Source of the DNA: Sphingomonas nostoxanthinifaciens
GTDB taxonomy: Bacteria > Pseudomonadota > Alphaproteobacteria > Sphingomonadales > Sphingomonadaceae
DNA: 64,000 nucleotides
Direction: 5' to 3'
NCBI RefSeq assembly: GCF_019930585.1
Contig: NZ_CP082839.1
Coordinates: forward strand, 2,538,001-2,602,000
Shown here: positions 8,090 to 17,006 of the stretch, in pieces
Position numbering within the stretch: position 1 is the stretch's first letter
Layout: every line of letters begins with the position of its first letter
Translations under genes and position numbers: made by a program
Notes under the pieces: generated by a model
Told to the model about the DNA's origin: nothing
Databases searched by the model: none
The model's input: the letters and a program-made list of their open reading frames with translations, nothing else

Positions 8090-11000
8090 CTATCGGGCAA
8101 GCCCCGCCAGGAACGGGCCGACCTCCTGCTGTTCCAGCAGGTCGGCCTGCTGTTTGGCATGGGCCAACTGCTGCCGAAGCTCGCCGTGGAGGGCCACGGC
8201 CTGATCCGTCGGCGGCAAATCCGCTCCGCCCTCGGTCAGGAAGGCGAGGTTGGCGAGGTTGCCGTAGATCAGGCTGGGCACGCGGAACGCGTCCTCGATA
8301 CGGCCGGTGAGCGCGAGCGGGAAGTACAGCGCCTCGACCTCTTTCAGGCGCGCGTCCATTCGATCCGCCGCGGCGATCCGTGCGGCGTAGGCGGGTTCCT
8401 TCCCGTGCTGCGCGTGGAGGTCGCCGATCTGCTTGCGCACCTCTTCCAGCCGGTTGATCGTCGCCGCGGCACCGTTGAGATCGTCGACCAGGCCCAACAG
8501 GAAGTCGGTATTCGCCTTTATGTCCGTCTCGGATCCGAGATCCTTGGGATCGCGCAGGACCGTCAATGGCTGGGTCGAGATTTGCCCGTCCACGTCGATC
8601 TTCACGCTATAGGCGCCCGGCGCGACGAGCGGGCCGTGCGTGTAATTGCGCCAGTGGACCAGCGGTCGCCAGCCCTGCTTGTCGAGCGGCACCCACGGCT
8701 CGCCCGGCGGGCTGTTGAGCAGCTTGACCGTGACCGGCGCCTCGTAGCGCAGATCCCACCACAGCCGGTTCACGCCCGCCCTGGCCGGCCCGCCCAGCGT
8801 GCGCACCAGCCTGCCGTTTCCGTCGGAGATCGAGACCGTCACCTTCTGCGCCGGCGCCTTGAGGTAATAATTGAGCGGGGCACCGTGCGGCGGATTTTCT
8901 CCGACCATCAGATTGTAGGTGTCCGCCAGATGCGTCGCGTTGTTGGTCCGATAGCGATAGGTATCGCGCGGCCTGAAGAAGGTGACGGCCGTGCCGTTCG
9001 CCTCGGCCTTGTCGAACTCCTGGATCGGCTTGAGATCGTCGAGGATCCAGAAGCCGCGGCCATAAGTGGCCACGACGAGATCGTTGTAGCGCGGCTGGAT
9101 CGTCATCCAGTAGATCGGCGCGGGCGGCATATTGTTGCGCAGCAGCGTCCATTTGCCGCCGTCATCCCAGCTCACGTAGATGAAATTGTCGGTTCCAAGG
9201 TAAAGCAGTCCCTTTCGGGTCGGATCTTCCAGGAGAATATGAGCGCTGCTGTTAACCGATTTCGGTACTCCAGACGTAATCAGCTTCCACGTCTTGCCGA
9301 AGTCGCTGGTCTTGTAGGCATAGGCGTTATAATCGCCTGCGCTCTGCTCCATATTGTTGACGACATAGGCCGTGCCTGCGTCGAAGCGCGACGGCGTGAT
9401 GCTCCAGATGATGCCAAGCGGCGGCATGCCCTTGATGTTGCGGGTGACGTTGTCCCAGCTTTTGCCACCGTCGCGGGTGACGCTGACGGTGCCGTCGGTG
9501 GCGCCGGTCCAGATCACGCCCGGCTGTACCGGCGATTCCGCGATCGCGTAGAGGACCGAGCCCTCGAACACCATCAGGTTATCGGGGTGCATGCCGCCCG
9601 AATCCAGCTGGCGGCTCTTGTCGTTGCGCGTGAGATCGGGGCTGATCGCTTTCCACGACTGACCGCCATTCTCGGTCATATGGACATATTGGCTGCCGAC
9701 ATAGATCTTGTTGTTGTCGTGCGGCGACATCGCGATCGGCATCGTCCAGTGGAAGCGATATTTCACGTCCTTGGGCGCCCAGCCATAGGTCGCGGCAGGC
9801 CAGGGCGAGACCCAGCGCGCCTGACCGGTGCGAAGATCCATCCGCGTCAGGTCGCCATTGTAGCAGCCCGACCAGACGATATTGTTGTCCTTCCAGTCGG
9901 GAATGGAAAAGCCGGGTTCGCAGCCGCCGATCTGGGTCCAGTCGGCCGCGCTGATCCCGCCGCCGAAAATGCCGTCGCCCTTCCCGCCGCTCAGATTGTC
10001 GCTCGGCCCGCGGAAGGTCGGTTCGTCCTGGCGGTTGCCGTAGACGTTGTACGGAATCTGGTCGTCGGTGAAGGCGTGATACATCTGCGCCACCGGGAAG
10101 CCGTAGGTCTGGAACGACTTCACATGGTTGAGGCTGACGCTGATGCCGTGATCGTGCGCGACCATCACGCGATTGGGGTTGAGCGGATCGTACCACACGT
10201 CGTGCACGTCGCCCGCCGGATGCGGCAGATCCTCGGCGAAGGTGACGCCGGCATCACGCGAATAGACGATGCTGACCGCGACGACGAAGATGAAATTCTC
10301 GTCGTCCGGCGCCACCGCGAAGCGCGTATAATAAGAGGAGCGTTCCGACATGATGTGCTGCTGGTTGACGATGCGCCAGCTCTTGCCGGCATCGTCCGAG
10401 CGATAGAAACGCGGCGTATCCTCCTGGATCAGCGCGTAGACGCGATTGGGATCGGTGGGCGCCACCTGCACCGCAACCTTGCCGATCACCTTGTCCGCTG
10501 CGGGCAGGCCGTTGCCGGCGACCTTCGTCCAACTCTTGCCCGCATCGTGCGTCACGTAGACGCCGCTGCCCTTGCCGCCGCTGTGCAGATCCCAGGTCTT
10601 GATGTCGACCTGCCACATGCCGGCGAACATCGTGTTGGGATCCTTGGGATCCATCGACAGTTCGGAGCAGCCGGTATTCTCGTTGACGAACAGCGATCGC
10701 GTCCAGGTCTTGCCGCCGTCGGTGGTCTTGTAAATGCCGCGCTCCTGCTGCGGGCGATAGGCCTGGCCCATCGCGCAGGCATAGACGATGTCCGGGTTCT
10801 TGGGATCGATCAGGATGCGGCCGACATGGCCGGTCAGGTCGAGGCCCATATGCGTCCAGGTCTCGCCGCCGTCGGTGGACTTGTAGACGCCGTTGCCCAT
10901 CGAATAATCGGGCCGCACGATCCAGGTCTCGCCCGTGCCGGCCCAGACGACATTGTGCGCGGAAGGGGCGACCGCGAGCGCGCCGACGGCGGAGACGTCC

Positions 11001-11275
11001 TTATCGTCGAATACGGGTTTCCAGTTGGAACCGCCGTCGGTCGTCTTCCGGATGCCGCCGTCGGAGGCGCCGGCATAGATGACCAGCGGGTTGCCGGGCT
11101 CGCCCGCGACCGCCGCCATGCGGTTCCCGCCCGGTCCAATCATGCGATAATGGAGCTGCGCGAGGGGATTGGATGGATTGTCGGGAACGTCCGCGCGACT
11201 TGCGCAGGCACCCGCGAGCGCGAGGCTCACAAGCGTCAGAACATAGCCACAAAACCGCACGAGCATACGGACCAT
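8090..11275 (-). CDS. Giant exported BNR/Asp-box repeat beta-propeller protein (VPS10/sortilin-like)
   Basis: 1061 residues. The N-terminus (LTLVSLALAGACASR) looks like a lipoprotein signal with Cys near residue 24, so probably periplasmic or outer-membrane anchored. I count about ten Asp-box motifs of the pattern S/T-x-D-x-G-x-T-W, for example KTTDGGSNW, KSTDGGETW, KTTDGGKTW and VTRDGGKSW. These form one or two beta-propellers over residues 40-740. The C-terminal third has an Ig-like FlgD-type segment (VSISDGNGRLVRTLGG) and a helical tail. Related proteins are annotated as glycosyl hydrolase or sialidase-like, but Asp-boxes are structural and no catalytic set is visible. The ATG at 11275 has AGGGG upstream. 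A paralogue lies at 25101-28316. Confidence 0.85.
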   Translation of the reverse strand: MVRMLVRFCGYVLTLVSLALAGACASRADVPDNPSNPLAQLHYRMIGPGGNRMAAVAGEPGNPLVIYAGASDGGIRKTTDGGSNWKPVFDDKDVSAVGALAVAPSAHNVVWAGTGETWIVRPDYSMGNGVYKSTDGGETWTHMGLDLTGHVGRILIDPKNPDIVYACAMGQAYRPQQERGIYKTTDGGKTWTRSLFVNENTGCSELSMDPKDPNTMFAGMWQVDIKTWDLHSGGKGSGVYVTHDAGKSWTKVAGNGLPAADKVIGKVAVQVAPTDPNRVYALIQEDTPRFYRSDDAGKSWRIVNQQHIMSERSSYYTRFAVAPDDENFIFVVAVSIVYSRDAGVTFAEDLPHPAGDVHDVWYDPLNPNRVMVAHDHGISVSLNHVKSFQTYGFPVAQMYHAFTDDQIPYNVYGNRQDEPTFRGPSDNLSGGKGDGIFGGGISAADWTQIGGCEPGFSIPDWKDNNIVWSGCYNGDLTRMDLRTGQARWVSPWPAATYGWAPKDVKYRFHWTMPIAMSPHDNNKIYVGSQYVHMTENGGQSWKAISPDLTRNDKSRQLDSGGMHPDNLMVFEGSVLYAIAESPVQPGVIWTGATDGTVSVTRDGGKSWDNVTRNIKGMPPLGIIWSITPSRFDAGTAYVVNNMEQSAGDYNAYAYKTSDFGKTWKLITSGVPKSVNSSAHILLEDPTRKGLLYLGTDNFIYVSWDDGGKWTLLRNNMPPAPIYWMTIQPRYNDLVVATYGRGFWILDDLKPIQEFDKAEANGTAVTFFRPRDTYRYRTNNATHLADTYNLMVGENPPHGAPLNYYLKAPAQKVTVSISDGNGRLVRTLGGPARAGVNRLWWDLRYEAPVTVKLLNSPPGEPWVPLDKQGWRPLVHWRNYTHGPLVAPGAYSVKIDVDGQISTQPLTVLRDPKDLGSETDIKANTDFLLGLVDDLNGAAATINRLEEVRKQIGDLHAQHGKEPAYAARIAAADRMDARLKEVEALYFPLALTGRIEDAFRVPSLIYGNLANLAFLTEGGADLPPTDQAVALHGELRQQLAHAKQQADLLEQQEVGPFLAGLAR

Positions 11276-11317
11276 CGTCGCCTACCCCTTTTGACTGCGG
11301 CATGTCCGGAGCGACGT

Positions 11318-11332
11318 ATATCACCGTGATAT
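11318..11332. promoter_or_regulatory. 15-bp palindrome, possible operator for the BNR gene
   Basis: ATATCAC-C-GTGATAT is a perfect inverted repeat with 7-bp arms around one central base, 43 bp upstream of the start at 11275. The spacing suits a repressor or activator site. No matching regulator gene is adjacent. Confidence 0.45.
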
Positions 11333-11454
11333 CGCGCTTTTTCTCGCCGAGCAGTCGCAGCCGTGGATTCGCCGACGCTAACAGCGCAAGCGACGCGAGT
11401 ATACGATTTAAGACGGCAAAACTAAGAATCTAGTTCGGCAAAACCGCATCAATT

Positions 11455-11464
11455 CAATCGATTC
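11455..11464. promoter_or_regulatory. AATCGATT-core site (candidate LacI-family operator, weak)
   Basis: CAATCGATTC differs in one outer base from the perfect palindrome CAATCGATTG found in the carbohydrate locus. It is 137 bp upstream of the secreted protein start at 11601. Confidence 0.35.
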
Positions 11465-11600
11465 TTCGGATTTGTTCAAGTTCGAAGCGTTGCCGCCCCA
11501 AGCAGCCAATTTGTGCCGTATCCCACTGCCTCCCAACGCGATTGCCTCCGCGCCGGGATCGGGCATACCCGTGCGCTATCCAAAGCGGGGCTGGGATTGA

Positions 11601-13247
11601 ATGGCCGGATCCAAACCATATTCGTTCGCTGGGTGGCTTGCGGCGTTGATCCTGGCCGGTGTTGGTTCGTCGCCGACGGTTGCGGCCGAACCAGTGCGGG
11701 GATCGGCCGCGCCCCGCCTGATCGAAAGCTTCGAGGGATTGGGTCGGGGCTTTTCGGGCCCGCAAGGCCGCTTTTACGGGCGCAGTCCGAGCGACACCTC
11801 GCTGGCGGTCGGGCCGAACCACATCGTGCAGGTCGTCAACACGCGGATGGCGATCTTCACCAAGGCCGGCGCGGTCTATGGCGAGACGGGCCGGCCGCTC
11901 TACGGCCCGGTCGAGACGCGCAATGTCTTCCGTGGGTTCGGCGGCCCGTGCGAGACGATCAACAATGGCGATGCGGTCGTGCGCTATGACCAGCTGGCCG
12001 ACCGCTGGCTGATCGTGATGCCGATCTTCACGCGGCTTCCCAAGCGCAGCCACGAGCCATCGGCACCGGCCGCGGGCGAGCCTCCCGCGCTGAGCATGCC
12101 CGGGCGATCGGATCAGCCGGGGCCGGCCGAGCCGCTGTTCCAGCCCGCCGCGGCGCGGCTCGATGCGCCGCAGGGCGGCCACGCACCGGAACGGCCCAAG
12201 GCGCTGGGCGAGGGATCCTATGCGATGTGCTACGCCGTCAGTGCGACGCCCGATCCGCTCGGTGCTTATTACCGATACGAATTCGTGCGGCCGCTTTTTC
12301 CCGATTATCCGCGCCCGGCAATCTGGCCCGACGGCTATTATGTCCCGACCAGCACGGGCGATACGGTGATCCAAAAGCACGCCTGCGTCGCCGAGCGCGC
12401 CAAGATGCTGGCCGGCAAGCCCGCGCGCGAACTCTGCATCATCGTCGACGGGGTCAATTTCCTCAACAATGCGGATCTCGACGGCACCGCGCTGCCGCCC
12501 AAGGGGGCACCGAATATCGTGATCGCGGCCGGCGGATCGCAGCTCAAGGGGCAGCCGGGCGACGACGCGCTGTATGTCTGGAAATATCATGTCGACTGGG
12601 ACCATCCGACGCGAAGCCGCCTCGTCGGACCGACCCGGATCGCGGTCGAGCCTTACCGCTATCTCTGTGGCGGGCAGCTCACCAAGTGCGTGCCGCAACC
12701 GCGCGTCGACATGAAGATCGACGCGCAGGGCGACAAGATCATGCAGCGCTTCACGTACCGACGCATCGGCGACCAGCAGTCGCTGCTCGCGGCACACTCG
12801 ATCGAGGCCGGGGGCAGCGGGGGCGTGCGCTGGTACGAGCTGCGGCTCGACGCGCGTGGCGATCCGCGCGTCTACCAGCAAGGCACCTATGCGCCGGACC
12901 CGAGCTATCACTGGATGCCGAGCATCGCGATGGACCGTTTTGGCAGCATCGGTGTCGGATACTCCTTCGCCGACGCCCAGACCTATGTCGGGCAACGCTT
13001 CGCCGGGCGCGTGGCGGCGGATCCCGTCGGCCAGATGGCCGGCGAAACCGTGCTGGTGCATGGCCAGGCGGCGCAGGCGGACACGCTCCGCTGGGAGGAT
13101 TATGTCGAGACCGCGGTCGATCCGAGCGATGACTGCACGTTCTGGTATACCGGCGACTATCTGGGGTTCGGCGATGCCGCTTACTCGACCCGCATCGGCG
13201 CGTTTCGTGTCGGGACGTGCGGCGCGGCAGCAGCATCGAAGCCGTAA
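11601..13247 (+). CDS. Secreted protein of unknown family
   Basis: 548 residues. A signal peptide (YSFAGWLAALILAGVG, cleavage near VAA at 27-29) shows export. The body is rich in Gly, Tyr and Trp, with regularly spaced segments such as DTSLAVGPNHIVQVVNTRMA, WLIVMPIF, CYAVSATPDPLGAYYRYEF and GYYVPTST. These look like propeller blades. Several cysteines (in GPCETIN, MCYAV, HACVAE, LCIIV, YLCGG, DDCTFW, GTCGA) suggest disulfides. A proline-rich insert lies about 150-200. I do not recognise the family; it could be a surface or periplasmic beta-propeller. An AATCGATT-core site lies upstream, which may link it to sugar control. The start follows GGGGCTGGGATTGA. Confidence 0.75.
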   Translation: MAGSKPYSFAGWLAALILAGVGSSPTVAAEPVRGSAAPRLIESFEGLGRGFSGPQGRFYGRSPSDTSLAVGPNHIVQVVNTRMAIFTKAGAVYGETGRPLYGPVETRNVFRGFGGPCETINNGDAVVRYDQLADRWLIVMPIFTRLPKRSHEPSAPAAGEPPALSMPGRSDQPGPAEPLFQPAAARLDAPQGGHAPERPKALGEGSYAMCYAVSATPDPLGAYYRYEFVRPLFPDYPRPAIWPDGYYVPTSTGDTVIQKHACVAERAKMLAGKPARELCIIVDGVNFLNNADLDGTALPPKGAPNIVIAAGGSQLKGQPGDDALYVWKYHVDWDHPTRSRLVGPTRIAVEPYRYLCGGQLTKCVPQPRVDMKIDAQGDKIMQRFTYRRIGDQQSLLAAHSIEAGGSGGVRWYELRLDARGDPRVYQQGTYAPDPSYHWMPSIAMDRFGSIGVGYSFADAQTYVGQRFAGRVAADPVGQMAGETVLVHGQAAQADTLRWEDYVETAVDPSDDCTFWYTGDYLGFGDAAYSTRIGAFRVGTCGAAAASKP

Positions 13248-13435
13248 TGGCCATGCTCGCCATATTCAGAGGGCGCTGACGTCGACGTATCGGTGCGCGA
13301 GCGGCACAGCGGCGGTCTTCACACGCGCCGCATGCTCACGCGGCGCGCCGGTGATCCGATCGTCGGCAAAGCCTCGCCGCATCTTTCGTCGCCATCGGGC
13401 GAGCCAACCTGCCATGGGCATGATTTCCGGGGAGC

Positions 13436-14509
13436 ATGTCGCGATTCCGTATCCCTAATCCGGCGCATGTGGGTATGTCGTCGCCACCCGCCGCCTTTCA
13501 CCCCATTGCTGGACAAGCTGCCATGCCTCGGAGCGATCCCGTTGCCGCGCCCGTCGCGGCCAGCCCCATCCATGCCTATCCCGCCAGCGCGAGCCTCGAA
13601 GCCGATGCCGCGGTCTACCGGACGCTGCTGGAATCGACGCTGGCGATCCCGTGGAAGATCGATTGGGCGACCATGCGCTTCACCTATATGGGACCGCAGA
13701 TCGAGCCGCTGCTCGGCTGGCCGCAGAATAGCTGGGTTTCGGTCGAGGATTGGGCGTCGCGCATCCATCCCGACGATCGCGAGCATGTCGTCAATTACTG
13801 CGTTGCCCAATCGATCGCCGGGATCGACCACGAAGCCGATTACCGCGCGCTCACCGCCGATCGCGGGTTCGTATGGATCCGCGACGTCGTCCATGTCGTG
13901 CGCAACGCCGCCGGCGAGGTCGATAGCCTGATCGGCTTCATGTTCGACATCAGCGAACGCAAGCGGATCGAGCAGGAACTGGTCAAGATGCAGAAGAAGC
14001 TCGAGGCCCTGTCGTTCGAGGATGGGCTGACCCGCACCGCCAACCGTCGCCGGTTCGACGAGCGGCTGGAGGCCGAATGGGAAACGGCGCGTCGCGGCGC
14101 TCGGCCATTGTCGATGATCCTGCTCGATATCGATCATTTCAAGCGGTTCAACGATCGCTACGGCCATGTCCGCGGCGATGAATGCCTTGTCACCGTAGCC
14201 GCGGCGCTGCGGAAGATCGGTCGCGCGCAGGACGTGGTCGCCCGCTTCGGCGGCGAGGAATTTGTGTTGCTGCTGCCCGACACCGACGAGGCCACCGCGC
14301 TCGATCTTGCGCGAACCTGCCGCCACGCGATCGAGGCGCTCGCCATCCCGCACGAAGCTTCGGACTGCAGCACGTTCGTCACCGCCAGCGTCGGCGTCGG
14401 CACGGTCGTGCCCGACGAAGGCGAGCGCGCGCGCGACTTTTGCGAGAGCGTCGACCGCCGACTCTACGGCGCCAAACAGAACGGACGCAACCAGCTGCTT
14501 TCCGCATGA
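13436..14509 (+). CDS. PAS-GGDEF diguanylate cyclase
   Basis: 357 residues, no transmembrane segment, so a cytosolic enzyme making cyclic di-GMP from two GTP. A PAS_3-type sensor domain spans about 55-185 (PWKIDWATMRFTYMGPQIE through GFMFDISERK), then a short coiled coil, then GGDEF about 195-355. The active motif GGEEF is at 272-276 and an inhibitory I-site RAQD (263-266) sits exactly five residues before it, so product inhibition is likely. No EAL domain. The ATG at 13436 follows GGGGAG closely; ATGs about 40 and 90 bases downstream are possible alternatives. It is a single gene, without a linked phosphodiesterase. Confidence 0.9.
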   Translation: MSRFRIPNPAHVGMSSPPAAFHPIAGQAAMPRSDPVAAPVAASPIHAYPASASLEADAAVYRTLLESTLAIPWKIDWATMRFTYMGPQIEPLLGWPQNSWVSVEDWASRIHPDDREHVVNYCVAQSIAGIDHEADYRALTADRGFVWIRDVVHVVRNAAGEVDSLIGFMFDISERKRIEQELVKMQKKLEALSFEDGLTRTANRRRFDERLEAEWETARRGARPLSMILLDIDHFKRFNDRYGHVRGDECLVTVAAALRKIGRAQDVVARFGGEEFVLLLPDTDEATALDLARTCRHAIEALAIPHEASDCSTFVTASVGVGTVVPDEGERARDFCESVDRRLYGAKQNGRNQLLSA

Positions 14510-14654
14510 GGCGGCAGCGCCGCGCTCGCGCGGCACACGCCACCGTCTAGCCTGCACCTCAACGGCCTCGAAGGATGCGAGCCTGATGAACAGCCGATGA
14601 TCGACTGATGATTGGTCGGCGAACGACCCCTGACCCGGTCCACGCCACTGGACC

Positions 14655-14664
14655 AAATCGATTT
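14655..14664. promoter_or_regulatory. AAATCGATTT palindrome upstream of galM (candidate LacI-family operator)
   Basis: A perfect 10-bp palindrome with the AATCGATT core, 54 bp before the galM start. It directly abuts a GGTCCA/TGGACC inverted repeat at 14637-14654. Outer bases differ from the CAATCGATTG sites of the carbohydrate locus, so control by the same LacI protein is uncertain. Confidence 0.4.
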
Positions 14665-14718
14665 ATCATCTAACGAAGACACGAAACGCGCTCTCAAGCG
14701 GCGGTCGGGGAGGAAGAG

Positions 14719-15852
14719 ATGCACACGAAATTGGGGATGGGCCTCGCCTTGATCACAATGTTGGCCGGTCCGGTGCTCGCCAGCGCGGTGCAGCGCAAGC
14801 CTTTCGGGTCGATGCCGGACGGCAGCCCGGTCGAAGCCATCGTGCTCAGCAACGGCAAGGGCATGTCGGCCACGATCCTGACGCTGGGTGCCAGCGTCCA
14901 GTCGCTGATGGTGCCCGATCGCGCCGGCAAGCTGGCCGATGTCGTGCTCGGCTATGACGATCTCGCCGGCTATGTGGCCAAGCCCAACTTTTTCGGTGCC
15001 ACCGTCGGCCGCGTCGCCAACCGGATCGCCAAGGGGCGGTTCACGCTCAACGGCAAATCCTATCAGACCCCGGTCAACGACGGACCCAATGCGCTGCACG
15101 GCGGCACCAAGGGGTTCGACAAGGTCGTCTGGCAGGTCGTCGAAACCCATAGCGGCGCCAAGCCGGGCGTGACGTTGCGCTACGTGAGCCCGGACGGCGA
15201 CCAGGGCTATCCCGGCACGCTCACCGCCACGGCTACGTACAGCCTCGACGACAAGGGCGATCTCGCCGTCGATTATAGCGCGACGACCGACCGTCCGACC
15301 GTCGTCAATCTCTCCAACCATACTTATTGGAACCTCAACGGCGAAGGCTCCGTTGCGGGTGCGATGGGGTTGAAGATGATGATCCCGGCCGACGCTTATT
15401 CGCCGACCGATGCGACCGCGATTCCCACCGGCGAATTCCGTCCCGTCACCGGCACGCCGTTCGATTTCCGCACGCCGACCGCGATCGGCCTGCGCGTGCG
15501 CAACGGCCAGGACGAACAGCTTCGCTTCGGCCGCGGCTACGATCACAATTGGGTCATCAGCCGGACGAAGCCGAAGGCGATGCAGCTGATGGCGCGGGTC
15601 GAGGATCCGGAAACGGGCCGCGTGATGGAGGTGCTGTCCGACCAGCCCGGACTGCAATTCTATTCGGGCAATTTCCTCGACGGGACGATCACCGGCAAAT
15701 CCGGTCATATCTATCGCGAGGGCGATGCGATCGTGCTCGAGCCGCAGATGTTTCCGGACACGCCGAACCGGCCCGATTTCGGATCGGTCCGGCTCGATCC
15801 CGGACAGACCTACGCAAACCATATCGTCTTCCGCTTCTCGACGACGCGCTAA
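14719..15852 (+). CDS. galM: Periplasmic aldose 1-epimerase (mutarotase)
   Basis: 377 residues. Interconverts alpha and beta anomers of galactose, glucose or related sugars. A signal peptide (MGLALITMLAGPVLASA) places it in the periplasm. Family landmarks: NRI at 101-103, H127 in NALHGG, H201 in NHTYWNL, the substrate Asp in GYDHN, and the general base E341 in IVLEPQMFPD, all present. AGGAAGAG lies directly before the ATG. It is followed after 26 bp by an exported GH5-like hydrolase, so the two probably form an operon handling released sugars. An AATCGATT-core palindrome sits in its promoter region. Confidence 0.93.
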   Translation: MHTKLGMGLALITMLAGPVLASAVQRKPFGSMPDGSPVEAIVLSNGKGMSATILTLGASVQSLMVPDRAGKLADVVLGYDDLAGYVAKPNFFGATVGRVANRIAKGRFTLNGKSYQTPVNDGPNALHGGTKGFDKVVWQVVETHSGAKPGVTLRYVSPDGDQGYPGTLTATATYSLDDKGDLAVDYSATTDRPTVVNLSNHTYWNLNGEGSVAGAMGLKMMIPADAYSPTDATAIPTGEFRPVTGTPFDFRTPTAIGLRVRNGQDEQLRFGRGYDHNWVISRTKPKAMQLMARVEDPETGRVMEVLSDQPGLQFYSGNFLDGTITGKSGHIYREGDAIVLEPQMFPDTPNRPDFGSVRLDPGQTYANHIVFRFSTTR

Positions 15853-15878
15853 GAAATAAAGTTTCGGAGGGTGATCGC

Positions 15879-16991
15879 ATGAACAGGGCGACTTTTGCCC
15901 TTCTGGCAAGCGCGGCGGTGCTGGCGTCGCCGGCGGTGGCGCGCGAACGCTGGACGCCCGATCAGGCGAAGGCGTGGTACGGCCAGCAACGCTGGCTGGT
16001 CGGCGCCAATTATCTGCCCGCCACGGCGATCAACCAGCTCGAGATGTGGCAGCCCGAAACCTTCGATCCGGCGCGCATCGATCTGGAACTGGGCTGGGCC
16101 CAGAAGATCGGCATGAACACGATGCGCGTCTTCCTCCACGATCGGCTGTGGGACAGCGATCCGAAGGGGTTCGCCAAGCGCATCGACACGTTCCTGACGA
16201 TCGCCCACCGGCACGGCATCAAGCCGCTGTTCGTCCTGTTCGACAGCTGCTGGGATCCCGATCCGAAGCTCGGGCCGCAGCATCCGCCGATCCCGGGCGT
16301 CCACAATTCGGGCTGGGTGCAATCGCCCGGCATTGCGGCGCTGGAAGACCCGAAGCAATATCCGCGGCTCGAAGCCTATGTGAAGGGCGTCGTCGGCGCC
16401 TTCGCCAAGGATGACCGCATTCTGGGCTGGGACGTATGGAACGAGCCAGACAATCCTTCCGAACAGTATAAGGACCAGCCGGCCAACAAGGCGCAGCTCG
16501 TCACGCAGCTGCTGCCGAGCGTGTTCGCGTGGGCCCGTGCCGCCAATCCCGTCCAGCCGCTCACGAGCGGCGTCTGGCTGGGCAAGGCGTGGGCGCCGGC
16601 CGATACGCACCGCCCGATCGAGACGGTGCAGTTGGGCCAATCCGACATCATCACCTTTCACGATTATGGCTGGCCGGAATCGATCGAGGCGCGGATCACC
16701 AAGCTGGAAGGCTATGGCCGCCCGATCATCTGCACCGAATATATGGCGCGGGGCGCCGGTTCGACCTTCGACGGCTCGCTTCCCGTCGGAAAGAGCCACC
16801 ATGTCGGCATGATCAACTGGGGCTTCGTCGACGGCAAGGAGCAGACCCGGCTGCCGTGGGACAGCTGGCAGCGCCCCTACGTGTCGCAGGAACCGACATT
16901 GTGGTTTCACGACGTACTGCACACCGACGGCACGCCTTACCGACAGGCCGAGGTCGATCTTATCAGGAAGCTGACGGCGGCGACGAACTAG
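15879..16991 (+). CDS. Exported GH5-like (clan GH-A) glycoside hydrolase
   Basis: 370 residues with a signal peptide (FALLASAAVLASPAVA). The barrel carries the two catalytic glutamates of clan GH-A: E189 in GWDVWNEPDN (acid/base) and E287 in IICTEYMA (nucleophile). The aromatic segment FDSCWDPDP and the strand HDYGWPE are typical substrate-cleft features. Family members are often labelled cellulase or 1,4-beta-xylanase, but the true glycan is not predictable. The start ATG at 15879 has GGAGGG seven bases upstream; a longer open frame that overlaps galM is not used. It is 26 bp downstream of galM and ends 15 bp from a convergent gene. Confidence 0.88.
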   Translation: MNRATFALLASAAVLASPAVARERWTPDQAKAWYGQQRWLVGANYLPATAINQLEMWQPETFDPARIDLELGWAQKIGMNTMRVFLHDRLWDSDPKGFAKRIDTFLTIAHRHGIKPLFVLFDSCWDPDPKLGPQHPPIPGVHNSGWVQSPGIAALEDPKQYPRLEAYVKGVVGAFAKDDRILGWDVWNEPDNPSEQYKDQPANKAQLVTQLLPSVFAWARAANPVQPLTSGVWLGKAWAPADTHRPIETVQLGQSDIITFHDYGWPESIEARITKLEGYGRPIICTEYMARGAGSTFDGSLPVGKSHHVGMINWGFVDGKEQTRLPWDSWQRPYVSQEPTLWFHDVLHTDGTPYRQAEVDLIRKLTAATN

Positions 16992-17006
16992 GCCGGAGCG
17001 CGCGGA

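Larger units (their letters stand above)
11276..11600. other. Divergent 325-bp regulatory region
   Basis: This gap separates the minus-strand BNR gene from a plus-strand secreted protein and contains no plausible gene. It is AT-richer around 11400-11470 and holds two symmetrical sites, at 11318-11332 and 11455-11464, listed separately. Confidence 0.5.

Noticed and set aside
8012..11329. A 1105-codon open frame on the plus strand over the BNR gene
   Set aside because: Its product is arginine/aspartate-rich with no domain. It is the antisense shadow of the minus-strand BNR protein, whose signal peptide and Asp-boxes are clear.
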